A stretch of 36,571 bases of DNA from Sphingomonadales bacterium BRH_c3 (GTDB lineage: Bacteria; Pseudomonadota; Alphaproteobacteria; Sphingomonadales; Sphingomonadaceae). This document shows positions 17,653-24,994 of the stretch, piece by piece. The translations under genes and the position numbers were made by a program. The stretch is from contig LOET01000051.1 in the NCBI GenBank assembly GCA_001515985.1, positions 1-36,571 on the forward strand. Direction: 5' to 3'. A model generated the notes under the pieces. It searched no databases. It saw nothing but the letters and a program-made list of their open reading frames with translations, and had not been told where the DNA came from. Numbering within the stretch: the first letter of the stretch is position 1; each line of letters opens with the position of its first letter.

Positions 17653-18531
17653 ATGAGTGTCACTTTCCAGAAGCCTGGCCTTCTGTTTCTGTATGCGGCA
17701 CTTGCACTGCCGGTATCCGGCAGTCTGTCCGCGCAGGACCAGCAGGGGCAGACCGATAATGAGGTCCTTACAACGGTTGTGGGCACCCAAGGGCCCGAGA
17801 TCGAAGGTATCATTTCCGCTCGCAGCGGCGACTTGCTGCAAATCACCGCCGCTGACGGGACCAGGACGCAGGTCACCATCAATGACGAAACTGAAGTCAG
17901 GGGAACTGGCGGTTTCCTGGGCCTCAATCGCAAGAAACTCGGCGCTGAAGCTTTGCTCAACGGCCTGCCTGTTACCGTCCAGACATGGCAATCGGGCCAA
18001 TCCCTTGTGGCGAGCGAGATCAAGTTCAAGAATAACGATCTTGAAACCGCAGCCATGATCCGCAACGGCACTGCCCAGCGTTTTGCCGAGCACGATGTTG
18101 CCATTGAGGAAAATGCCGTGGCAACCGAAGCGCTGCGTGGCCGGATGGGTGATATCGACAAGTACAATATCAAGGGTACCACCAATGTGTATTTCGATAC
18201 CGGCAAATGGAACCTGTCCTCTGCCGCACAGAACGACCTTTGCGCTGCGGCAAGCGAAGCCGAAGCGATGGAAAATGCCCTTCTTCTGGTAGTCGGCTAC
18301 ACCGATTCAACCGGCAGTTATGAGGTCAACCAGGCGCTTAGCGAAAAGCGTGCTGGCCGCGTTCTGAACTATCTGCAGCAGGCTTGCGGCTGGAAACCGT
18401 GGCGTATGCTTTCGCCTACAGGAATGGCGACCGCCGATCCACTGGCCGACAATAACACTCCGGAAGGGCGGGCGCAAAATCGCCGCGTTTCTGTGAATAT
18501 CCTCGTCAGCAAGAGCGTTGACGGCATATAG
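17653..18531 (+). CDS. Outer-membrane OmpA-family protein with an N-terminal beta-rich domain
   Basis: The 292-residue protein carries a signal peptide (hydrophobic LLFLYAALALPVSGSLSA before QDQQG). The middle part, about residues 48-125, contains repeated beta-type segments (IEGIISARSGDLLQITAADG, TRTQVTINDETEVRG, LPVTVQTWQSGQSLVASEIK) that recall DUF5666-like small beta domains. A C-terminal OmpA-like peptidoglycan-binding domain follows: TNVYFDTGKWNLSSAAQNDL, VVGYTDSTGSYEVNQALSEKRA and DNNTPEGRAQNRRVSVN, with the Asp and Arg that bind diaminopimelate. It probably links the envelope to peptidoglycan. There is no membrane-spanning barrel. ATG 17653 follows an AAGGAG site by 9 bases. A strong terminator follows at 18538-18562, so the gene is likely monocistronic. 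Confidence 0.85.
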   Translation: MSVTFQKPGLLFLYAALALPVSGSLSAQDQQGQTDNEVLTTVVGTQGPEIEGIISARSGDLLQITAADGTRTQVTINDETEVRGTGGFLGLNRKKLGAEALLNGLPVTVQTWQSGQSLVASEIKFKNNDLETAAMIRNGTAQRFAEHDVAIEENAVATEALRGRMGDIDKYNIKGTTNVYFDTGKWNLSSAAQNDLCAAASEAEAMENALLLVVGYTDSTGSYEVNQALSEKRAGRVLNYLQQACGWKPWRMLSPTGMATADPLADNNTPEGRAQNRRVSVNILVSKSVDGI

Positions 18532-18537
18532 TATTTT

Positions 18538-18562
18538 GCGGGGTGGGTTCGGCCCACCCCGC
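18538..18562 (+). terminator. Rho-independent-type terminator after the OmpA-family gene
   Basis: Arms GCGGGGTGGG (18538-18547) and CCCACCCCGC (18553-18562) form a perfect 10-bp stem with a TTCGG loop, 6 bases after the stop codon. It is followed by AATTTCGG, a short T-run. TTCG-type loops are unusually stable. The structure is palindromic and could work on both strands. Confidence 0.75.
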
Positions 18563-18662
18563 AATTTCGGCTACGCAACCCGCCTCCCAGCGCAAGTTTT
18601 CCTTGTCAGGACAGTGCCGCATGTGGTGCATGCACAGGCACTTGCTGCAGGGAGAGCCGATT

Positions 18663-19712
18663 ATGACCGAAGAGATCCTCGAACCCGATCTTCCGATCAT
18701 CGATCCGCATCACCATCTGTGGGACTTACGGCCATTGGTCACGGCCTTTCCCGAGCCGCATCATCCCTTCATCGCTGCACTGCTCGACAACGCTTATTAC
18801 ACTTTTGACGGCCTGCATGCCCATCTCACCAGCGGCCACAACGTCATCGGCACCGTGTTCATGGAATGTGGCGCATTCTACCGTGCTGACGCCGATGATG
18901 CTTTCAAGGTCGTGGGCGAAGTCGAGTTTGTGAATGGCGTCGCTGCCCAATCTGCATGCGGGCTGTATGGCAATTTGCGCGCCTGTGCCGCGATCATCGG
19001 CCATGCCGATCTGCGATTGGGCGAGCGGGCTGCCGATGTGCTGGAGGCGCTCAGGGCGGCCGCGCCCGATCGCTTTCGCGGGATCCGCCACCAGGCCGCG
19101 TGGGACAATGACCCGGAAGTGCTGGGCGCGCCTTTCCATGCCCCTGAAGGGCTCTATCTGGACGCAAAGTTCCGCGAAGGCTTTGCGCAGCTGGGCAAGC
19201 AGGGTCTCACCTTTGACGCCTGGCTGCTGGAGCCGCAGCTTCCCGATGTGATCGACCTGGCCAATGCCTTTCCCGATCAACCGATCTGCCTTGACCATTG
19301 CGGCACGCCGCTGGGCATTGCGAGCTATCACGGCAGGCTGCACGAGCGCTTCGATATCTGGCGGCACAATATCCGCGAGCTGGCGAAATGCGACAATGTG
19401 GTGGTCAAACTGGGTGGCCTCGCGATGGCTTTTTGCGGCCTGCCCGAAAAGGGGCCGGCGTCGGGAATGAACTCGGAAGACCTGGGCGCGCTGTGGAGAC
19501 CTTACATCGAAACCTGCATCGAGGCCTTCGGGCCCGAACGCGCAATGTTCGAAAGCAATTACCCGGTCGACTATTGGGGCGCCGATTATGCGGTGCTGTG
19601 GAACGCATTCAAACGGATCACTCGCGGCGCCAGTGCGGATGAGAAGCGCGCGCTCTATGCCGGCAATGCTGCAAGCTTTTATGGTATCGAGCACATTCTG
19701 CCTGCGCGGTGA
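18663..19712 (+). CDS. Amidohydrolase-family (TIM-barrel) metal-dependent hydrolase
   Basis: The 349-residue protein starts with IIDPHHHLWDLRPL, the metal-binding HxH signature of amidohydrolase-2 family TIM-barrel enzymes. It continues with the strand motifs FRGIRHQAAW, PICLDHCGTPLGI, VVVKLGGLAM and AMFESNYPVDYWGADY, where the C-terminal Asp is the expected metal or catalytic residue. Members include lactonases and decarboxylases; the substrate cannot be told here. ATG 18663 is preceded by GGGAGAG at normal distance; an in-frame start at 18543 would overlap the terminator and is rejected. The gene is followed on the same strand, after 106 bases, by a nitronate monooxygenase. No special regulation is seen. 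Confidence 0.85.
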   Translation: MTEEILEPDLPIIDPHHHLWDLRPLVTAFPEPHHPFIAALLDNAYYTFDGLHAHLTSGHNVIGTVFMECGAFYRADADDAFKVVGEVEFVNGVAAQSACGLYGNLRACAAIIGHADLRLGERAADVLEALRAAAPDRFRGIRHQAAWDNDPEVLGAPFHAPEGLYLDAKFREGFAQLGKQGLTFDAWLLEPQLPDVIDLANAFPDQPICLDHCGTPLGIASYHGRLHERFDIWRHNIRELAKCDNVVVKLGGLAMAFCGLPEKGPASGMNSEDLGALWRPYIETCIEAFGPERAMFESNYPVDYWGADYAVLWNAFKRITRGASADEKRALYAGNAASFYGIEHILPAR

Positions 19713-19818
19713 CGCTACGGCATCGGGTGTTTCTACAGCCTAGCAAATTCGCACACTCGACAGGCGCGGCAACGCTGCTTACTTCGCTCGCAAAAGGCCC
19801 ATTCCAACGGAGTTCCCG

Positions 19819-20805
19819 ATGGCTCTTCCTGCTCCATTCGACCGCCTGCGCCTGCCCCTGATCGGCTCGCCGCTATTCATAGTGTCCGGCCCTGAACTGG
19901 TAATCGCGCAGTGCAAGGCAGGGGTCATTGGCAGCTTTCCCGCGCTTAATGCGCGCCCGCAGACGCTGCTCGACGAATGGCTGCACCAGATCACCGAGGA
20001 ACTGGCCAAGCACAATCGAGAAAACCCAGATCGCCCGGCAGCGCCCTTTGCCGTCAACCAGATCGTCCACAAATCGAACGACAGGCTTGAGCAGGACATG
20101 GCGTCTTGCGAAAAATGGCAGGTTCCAATGGTAATCACCTCGCTCGGTGCGCGAACGGAAATCTTCGACGCAGTGCGCAATTGGGGCGGGATCACCATGC
20201 ATGACGTGATCAACAATGCCTTTGCCCGCAAGGCGATCGAAAAAGGTGCCACGGGCCTTATTCCGGTCGCGGCTGGCGCAGGTGGGCATGCCGGCGTGCA
20301 ATCGCCCTTCGCGCTGATGCAGGAAATCCGCGAATGGTTTGAAGGCCTGGTTGCCCTATCGGGCTCGATCGCCAATGGCTACTCCATCCTTGCGGCGCAG
20401 GCGATGCGGGCGGATTTCGCCTACGCTGGCAGCGCATTTATCGCGACACGAGAGGCTAATGCTGATCAGGGCTACAAGGAAGGAATTGTAGCGGGCAGCG
20501 CGGAAGGTATCGTTTATACGAACCTGTTCACCGGGGTTCACGGCAATTACCTGCGCAGTTCGATCGAAGCTGCCGGGCTCAATCCAGATGATCTGCCGCA
20601 AAGCGATCCCAGCAAGATGAATTTCGGCAGCGGCGGCAACACCAAGGTCAAGGCCTGGAAGGATATCTGGGGATCGGGCCAGGGCGTCGGCGCGATCAAG
20701 TCAATCGATTCGGTTGAAGACCTGGTGGCGCGTTTCGAGCGCGAATACCATGCCGCCAAAGCGGAGCTCGAAGCAAAGTCCGCTTACAGGAGCTGGATCA
20801 GCTAG
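19819..20805 (+). CDS. Nitronate monooxygenase (2-nitropropane dioxygenase family)
   Basis: This FMN-dependent enzyme oxidises alkyl nitronates to carbonyl compounds and nitrite; many family members have other or unknown substrates. The 328-residue protein shows the TIM-barrel pattern RLPLIGSPLFIVSGPELVIA, AGVIGSFPALNAR, VITSLGARTEIFDAV, GLIPVAAGAGGHAG with the conserved GAGGHAG nucleotide/active-site motif, LSGSIANGYSILAAQAMRAD and AYAGSAFIATREA. The ATG at 19819 has ACGGAG 6 bases upstream. Its stop codon region overlaps by 4 bp with the 3' end of the convergent AHH nuclease gene (20802-20805). Substrate and physiological role remain open. Confidence 0.9.
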   Translation: MALPAPFDRLRLPLIGSPLFIVSGPELVIAQCKAGVIGSFPALNARPQTLLDEWLHQITEELAKHNRENPDRPAAPFAVNQIVHKSNDRLEQDMASCEKWQVPMVITSLGARTEIFDAVRNWGGITMHDVINNAFARKAIEKGATGLIPVAAGAGGHAGVQSPFALMQEIREWFEGLVALSGSIANGYSILAAQAMRADFAYAGSAFIATREANADQGYKEGIVAGSAEGIVYTNLFTGVHGNYLRSSIEAAGLNPDDLPQSDPSKMNFGSGGNTKVKAWKDIWGSGQGVGAIKSIDSVEDLVARFEREYHAAKAELEAKSAYRSWIS

Positions 20806-21338
20806 GTTGAATTCCACAGCGATTCAGCCATCGCGTCAAGCTCGCTGAAATCGAAGCCAGTGCCAAGCGGGTCATTGCGGTTAAGCAACACTCGTCGCTG
20901 CTCATCAAGCAGCCGCCTGCGCAAGGCGTTCTGTAGCAGCGTCAACCGCATCAGAACCTCAATCAGTGCTGCACGCATGTCGATCGAACGCATTTGAACC
21001 CAGCGTGCCTCGATGCCCCCTACCCGCTCGATCACCATCGCGTTGTAATCGCGGTGCGGCCCGCGATGCAGCGGCATGCCCATGCGCAAGGCGCTGGCTT
21101 CTGTAGCCGGAAGCAGCAGCCCGTTCGCACGAAAATCGTCGAACCCGATCTGTTTTGCGCCGATATAGTCGAACATCCGCCCGAAACAGCGCTTTGTCAG
21201 CAGCTGGCGAGGAAGCAAATGATGGCGCTGAAGCGACGGATCATGGCCCGGCGCGCCCCGGCGGTTGACTGCACGGAATGGCAAGGGCGGGCGGTTGGAC
21301 TGTTGTGCCACGGAAGGCATTCCTGCCTGCCGCACCAT
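20802..21338 (-). CDS. Solitary AHH-domain (HNH/endonuclease VII fold) nuclease-like protein
   Basis: The 178-residue protein carries an AHH-type nuclease core: RHHLLPRQL (His39-His40), FDDFRANGLLLP (Asn72-Gly73) and HRGPHRDYNAMV (His91, His95, Tyr98). This His-His, Asn-Gly, His-x3-His pattern is that of the AHH nucleases described at the ends of polymorphic toxins. Here it stands alone, without a signal peptide, RHS repeats or secretion domain. The C-terminal half is helical, arginine-rich and of unknown function. I prefer the ATG at 21338 (GAGG 4 bases upstream) to the TTG at 21362, which overlaps the upstream gene. It lies 5 bases downstream of a poorly characterised gene and is probably co-translated. 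Whether it cuts DNA or RNA, and what controls it, is unknown. Confidence 0.7.
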   Translation of the reverse strand: MVRQAGMPSVAQQSNRPPLPFRAVNRRGAPGHDPSLQRHHLLPRQLLTKRCFGRMFDYIGAKQIGFDDFRANGLLLPATEASALRMGMPLHRGPHRDYNAMVIERVGGIEARWVQMRSIDMRAALIEVLMRLTLLQNALRRRLLDEQRRVLLNRNDPLGTGFDFSELDAMAESLWNST

Positions 21339-21343
21339 TCGCC

Positions 21344-22282
21344 TCAGCCTGCTCTTACGCAAATAAGCTTGCAGTCCGCCGAAGGTTCAAGCCGCAAGTG
21401 CTGACCTTCGGGTCCGATGATCTGTTCTGGCCGCTCTACTGCGCCGGCCAGGACAAGCTGGTTGATAAGCCGCACTCCAAGCCGGGTTGCCGCAACCTTG
21501 TCGGCCACCAGTTCTGGCTCAATGAACAGCTCCTGCCCGATCAGGAAATCCAGCCCCACACTTTGTATTCCGCCGCCCGCCATTTCGCGGAACGCGGTCA
21601 GGCCCAAGGCAGGAAACGCACCGCCTTCTAGCCATGCCGCCATCGTCGATTCAAAGTAACGACGCCCGATTACGCTCGATGATGGCGGCCAGGCAATTGC
21701 CCGGGCATGCTCGAAATGCTGGACGAGATCGCGCGCCAGAGCCAGCATTCCCCGCAAGACCGGCAAGATCGCTTCCCCACCTGCCATATGGCCACCAGCC
21801 ACTAGCCGCACCGCCTCAAATTCCGAGATAATTTGCAGATCGTCACAGTCAAACCGGTGATTGGTTTCAGGCGGTTCGAGCCCCGCACCAGGTGCGAGAC
21901 CTTCGAGATCGAACGTTAGCCCATCGCGCAAAAGCTCGACCCATATCCGGTCCTCAGCAAGCGCCGCGCCCTGCAAGGCGGTGACGGAACTGGCGGTGTC
22001 GCGCTCATCGATTACGCGAAGACCGTGCCGGCGGGCAGGGTCCAGGGTTAGCGAAACAGATGGATGAGATTCGACGAATTCGTATATCGCCGCGCGATCG
22101 GGGCGTGAACCGCGCGAGAAGAGCAGAAAGACTCCCCGCATGGTCAGCGGCCGCGCATGATTGTTCGCGTCTTCACCCACATTTACGTCCAGACCCCGGC
22201 CCCCCCTTCCCGTGCGCCAATCAGCAGGATTGTGACTCGAATCCTCTTCAACGTCGAGTCCTGTTTCCAGAATTACCTCCAA
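21344..22282 (-). CDS. Uncharacterised protein, partner of the AHH nuclease; weak DUF4261-like resemblance
   Basis: The frame gives up to 312 residues. I do not recognise it firmly. The conserved-looking part starts at about residue 48 (MRGVFLLFSRGSRPDRAAIY). The second half (ALARDLVQHFEHARAIAWPP, SVGLDFLIGQELFIEPELV, VRLINQLVLAG, IIGPEG) resembles the C-terminal layout of DUF4261 proteins, an uncertain impression. No signal peptide or membrane helix is seen. The start is a puzzle: the first codon of the frame is TTG 22282, but GGAGG at 22279-22275 lies inside the frame and points at CTG 22270; GTG 22180 and ATG 22141 lack ribosome-binding sites. It is followed after 5 bases by the AHH gene. 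An AT-rich segment at 22270-22320 probably holds the promoter. Confidence 0.6.
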   Translation of the reverse strand: MEVILETGLDVEEDSSHNPADWRTGRGGRGLDVNVGEDANNHARPLTMRGVFLLFSRGSRPDRAAIYEFVESHPSVSLTLDPARRHGLRVIDERDTASSVTALQGAALAEDRIWVELLRDGLTFDLEGLAPGAGLEPPETNHRFDCDDLQIISEFEAVRLVAGGHMAGGEAILPVLRGMLALARDLVQHFEHARAIAWPPSSSVIGRRYFESTMAAWLEGGAFPALGLTAFREMAGGGIQSVGLDFLIGQELFIEPELVADKVAATRLGVRLINQLVLAGAVERPEQIIGPEGQHLRLEPSADCKLICVRAG

Positions 22283-22297
22283 ATTGATTCTATTAAT

Positions 22298-22783
22298 TCA
22301 ATAAATTCCGATATTTATACCTTCAGCTAGCGCAGATCCCAGTTGTTCGGCTGCATCGAGGCTTTCTTTCGAGGGAGATTTAGGCGCGAGGATTTCCGCC
22401 GATGTTTGCGCATCGAGATTGACAATCACATGTTCGGCCACCCTGCGCAGGCGCCAACCGGTCGCTATCCGGTCAATCTGGCGCTGCGCGCCCTCACCGT
22501 CAGAACCTGCGGCGATGATGGTGGCATAAGCTCGGCCCTCTATTTTACCCAGCACCGGATAATAGCAACGATCAAACATCTCCTTCATCAATCCGCTCAT
22601 GGTCGCCAGATTTTCTGGACAGGCAAAGAGGTATGCGGATGCCTGCAACAAATCGTCAGGCCTGACCTGGTCGGCGCGAATAAGGCGCCCTGTTGAACCA
22701 GCCCCCCTGGCCGCCGCCTGCGCCAGCGCCTCGCTCGCTCCAGTGCGGCTGTGCCATGCGATAAGGAGATAAGGGTCTGGCAT
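22298..22783 (-). CDS. Flavodoxin-like / NADPH-dependent FMN reductase-family protein
   Basis: The 161-residue protein starts YLLIAWHSRTGASEALAQAA, the FMN-phosphate loop of flavodoxin-like proteins (hydrophobic strand, then S-R-T-G and a helix). YLFACPENLATMSGLMKEMF and FDRCYYPVLGKIEGRAYATI follow, as in flavodoxin-fold oxidoreductases where the second loop contacts FMN. It probably handles electron transfer or quinone reduction in the cytoplasm; partner and substrate are unknown. The ATG at 22783 was chosen because the strand begins directly after it; an upstream ATG at 22888 would overlap recJ's 5' end and add 35 residues without family similarity. No clear ribosome-binding site is visible. 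It ends 15 bases before the TTG of the following minus-strand gene. Confidence 0.78.
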   Translation of the reverse strand: MPDPYLLIAWHSRTGASEALAQAAARGAGSTGRLIRADQVRPDDLLQASAYLFACPENLATMSGLMKEMFDRCYYPVLGKIEGRAYATIIAAGSDGEGAQRQIDRIATGWRLRRVAEHVIVNLDAQTSAEILAPKSPSKESLDAAEQLGSALAEGINIGIY

Positions 22784-22864
22784 ATGGCACAGCAAAGGGA
22801 TCCATATGCGGAAAGTCAATCGTCCAGCCTTCTCCCGCCGGGCGCAATGGGATAGTGCGTGGTC

Positions 22865-24652
22865 ATGGCTTCCCGTTCGATCTCGCATGTCTTGGGCATC
22901 TCCTCTTCACTTTCCGGCCGCGCATGGCTTTGGCGCGGCGGGAATATGGAAATCGGTGCCGGCGTGGCCGGGTTGGAAGATGACATACTGACGCAATTGC
23001 TGCTCACCCGCGGCGTCAAGCGTGAGGACGTGGTTCGCCATCTTTCGCCGACACTGCGTGAATTCCTGCCTGACCCCAGTGAGTTCCTTGACATGGACGC
23101 GGCAGCCGAGCGTATCGTGCAAGCGGTATTGGGCAATGAAGCGATCACTATCTATGGCGATTATGACGTGGACGGGGCCACCAGCGCTGCTCTGCTGGTA
23201 AACCTGCTGCGTGAACTGGGTGCGAACGTCGACTATTACATCCCTGACCGCCTCCTGGAAGGGTATGGCCCCAGTGGCGAAGCGCTCGTCAAACTGTCGG
23301 AACAAGGGACGAGCCTGATTGTCACGGTTGACTGCGGGGCGATGGCGCATGATGCATTGAAGCAAGCCCATGACGCCGGCGTGGACGTCATCGTGGTCGA
23401 CCATCACAAATGTTCCCCGGAATTGCCGGTTGCTGCGGCGTTGGTAAACCCCAACCGCCTCGACGAATCCGACCTTGCAGCGCAGCACGGCCATCTTGCC
23501 GCGGTGGGTGTGGCATTCCTGCTAGCCATTGCCCTCAACCGGACGCTGCGCAAACGCGGCTTCTTCGATGATCGGGACGAACCCAACCTGATCAGTCTGC
23601 TTGATCTGGTTGCGCTGGGCACAGTGGCCGATGTGGCTGCGCTCCATGGGCTCAATCGCGCCTTTGTAGCGCAAGGTCTCAAGGTCATGGCACTGCGCGA
23701 ACGCATTGGCATGTCGGCATTGATCGATGCAAGCCGGCTCAAGCGCGCGCCGCAGTGCAGCGATCTGGGATTTGCCCTGGGCCCCCGCATCAATGCCGGA
23801 GGCCGGGTGGGCGAATCTACGCTTGGTGTGCGTCTGCTGACCACCAGCGACCCTGAAGAAGCACGCGAAATTGCCGAACAGCTCTCCCAACTCAATGAAG
23901 CGCGGCGGGGGATCGAAGCCGAGGTGCAGCAAGCCGCCGAGGCACAAATCGGCAGCCAGCACAACCGATCGGTTCTGTTGCTGTCCGGCACGGGCTGGCA
24001 TCCCGGCGTGATCGGTATCGTCGCTGGCCGGATCAAGGAAAAGACCGGCAAGCCGAGCATTGTCGTCGCTATTGATGAAGCCGCAGATACCGGCAAGGGA
24101 TCGGGTCGATCGATCTCCGGCGTCGATCTGGGGGCCGCCATCATTGCCGCACGCGAGGCCGGGCTGCTTGTAGCGGGTGGGGGACACGCCATGGCCGCAG
24201 GCATGACCGTGGAACGTGGCCAGATCGATCTGCTCAGCGAATTTCTGGACAATCGGCTTGCACGCGATGTTTCGCGGGCATTGGAAAGCCAGGCAATGCA
24301 GCTTGATCTTGCGGTTACGACGGGAGGGTTGACGCCGGAGTTCGTCGAGACACTAGAGCGCGCCGGTCCGTTCGGTGTTGGCTGGCCCGCCCCGCGCGTT
24401 GCGGTAGGACCGGTGAGGATCATCAAGGCGGACATTGTGGGCAAGGATCACCTGCGAGTGATAGCGGCGGGCGAAGACGGTCGCTCGCTCAAGGCAATCG
24501 CCTTCCGCGCTGCGGAAACCGACATGGCGCAAACACTGCTGCACCGCGCGCAGGGGCGCCGGTTTCATCTCGCCGGAAGGGTCAAGATTGATGACTGGGG
24601 GCCCCGCCCGCAAGCCGAATTGCACCTTGAGGATGCGGCCTTCGCGGATTGA
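22865..24652 (+). CDS. recJ: Single-stranded-DNA-specific exonuclease RecJ
   Basis: RecJ degrades single-stranded DNA 5' to 3' in recombination, mismatch and base-excision repair. The 595-residue protein has the DHH-family motifs: ITIYGDYDVDGATSAALL (motif I-II, about residues 96-113), TVDCGA, VVDHHKC (the DHH motif, about residues 178-184), and in the DHHA1 domain GGGHAMAAGM. The OB-fold region follows to the end. GTG 22859 is an alternative start two codons earlier; neither has a convincing ribosome-binding site. It is divergent from the flavodoxin-like gene. The next features downstream are two tRNA genes. Nothing unusual was found in the motifs. Confidence 0.95.
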   Translation: MASRSISHVLGISSSLSGRAWLWRGGNMEIGAGVAGLEDDILTQLLLTRGVKREDVVRHLSPTLREFLPDPSEFLDMDAAAERIVQAVLGNEAITIYGDYDVDGATSAALLVNLLRELGANVDYYIPDRLLEGYGPSGEALVKLSEQGTSLIVTVDCGAMAHDALKQAHDAGVDVIVVDHHKCSPELPVAAALVNPNRLDESDLAAQHGHLAAVGVAFLLAIALNRTLRKRGFFDDRDEPNLISLLDLVALGTVADVAALHGLNRAFVAQGLKVMALRERIGMSALIDASRLKRAPQCSDLGFALGPRINAGGRVGESTLGVRLLTTSDPEEAREIAEQLSQLNEARRGIEAEVQQAAEAQIGSQHNRSVLLLSGTGWHPGVIGIVAGRIKEKTGKPSIVVAIDEAADTGKGSGRSISGVDLGAAIIAAREAGLLVAGGGHAMAAGMTVERGQIDLLSEFLDNRLARDVSRALESQAMQLDLAVTTGGLTPEFVETLERAGPFGVGWPAPRVAVGPVRIIKADIVGKDHLRVIAAGEDGRSLKAIAFRAAETDMAQTLLHRAQGRRFHLAGRVKIDDWGPRPQAELHLEDAAFAD

Positions 24653-24665
24653 AGCAAATGCAGGG

Positions 24666-24694
24666 TTGACCACAATCGCGCGCGCCCCTATTGG
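24666..24694 (+). promoter_or_regulatory. Possible promoter of the tRNA-Glu pair
   Basis: TTGACC (24666-24671), a 17-base spacer and TATTGG (24689-24694) lie so that transcription would start near 24701, 14 bases before the first tRNA. A perfect 7-bp hairpin (GCGCGCC / GGCGCGC, 24680-24699) overlaps it; that hairpin could instead be the recJ terminator, but it lacks a T-run. The -10 match is weak. Confidence 0.4.
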
Positions 24695-24714
24695 CGCGCT
24701 CTCCAAGCGAGCGT

Positions 24715-24790
24715 GGCCCCTTCGTCTAGCGGTCTAGGACGCCGCCCTTTCACGGCGGAAACACGGGTTCGATTCCCGTAGGGGTCACCA
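24715..24790 (+). tRNA. tRNA-Glu (anticodon TTC)
   Basis: A complete cloverleaf can be drawn: acceptor GGCCCCT (24715-24721) pairs with AGGGGTC (24780-24786) with one G-U, the anticodon stem is CCGCC/GGCGG with loop CTTTCAC giving anticodon TTC, and the T-arm ACGGG-TTCGATT-CCCGT is standard. Discriminator A is followed by an encoded CCA. The gene lies 62 bases after recJ and 37 bases before a second tRNA-Glu. Confidence 0.97.
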
Positions 24791-24827
24791 CTTCGCATTG
24801 CAATGGCACCATGTTTGCCAACTCAAC

Positions 24828-24902
24828 GGCCCCTTCGTCTAGCGGTCAGGACGCGGCCCTCTCACGGCTGAAACACGGGTTCGATTCCCGTAGGGGTCAC
24901 CA
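24828..24902 (+). tRNA. tRNA-Glu (anticodon CTC)
   Basis: The fold is the same as its neighbour: acceptor GGCCCCT / AGGGGTC, anticodon stem CGGCC/GGCTG (one G-U) with loop CTCTCAC giving anticodon CTC, and an identical T-arm with an encoded CCA. It differs from the TTC gene by three substitutions in the anticodon arm and one deleted base in the D-loop, which points to a tandem duplication followed by anticodon change. It probably shares a transcript with the first copy. Confidence 0.96.
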
Positions 24903-24994
24903 AGCCGCCATATTCCTGTGGTCACCAAGCAAGCCGGGGACAGTTGCCACTTGGCGCTTTTCTGGCCGTCCGGTTCTGGTATGGCCCGCTGCGC

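Noticed and set aside
22283-22302. ATTGA...TCAAT inverted repeat upstream of the AHH partner gene
   Set aside because: The arms are five AT-rich bases with an 10-base spacer, easily due to chance in an AT-rich promoter, and one arm overlaps the flavodoxin-like stop codon.
24680-24699. GC hairpin after recJ as a Rho-independent terminator
   Set aside because: No T-run follows, and the stem overlaps the likely -10 region of the tRNA promoter, so I list it only within that promoter entry.
24715-24902. tRNA-Glu pair as an integration (att) site of a genomic island
   Set aside because: No integrase gene and no displaced tRNA 3' end repeat are found in the window; the following genes are the ordinary pho cluster.
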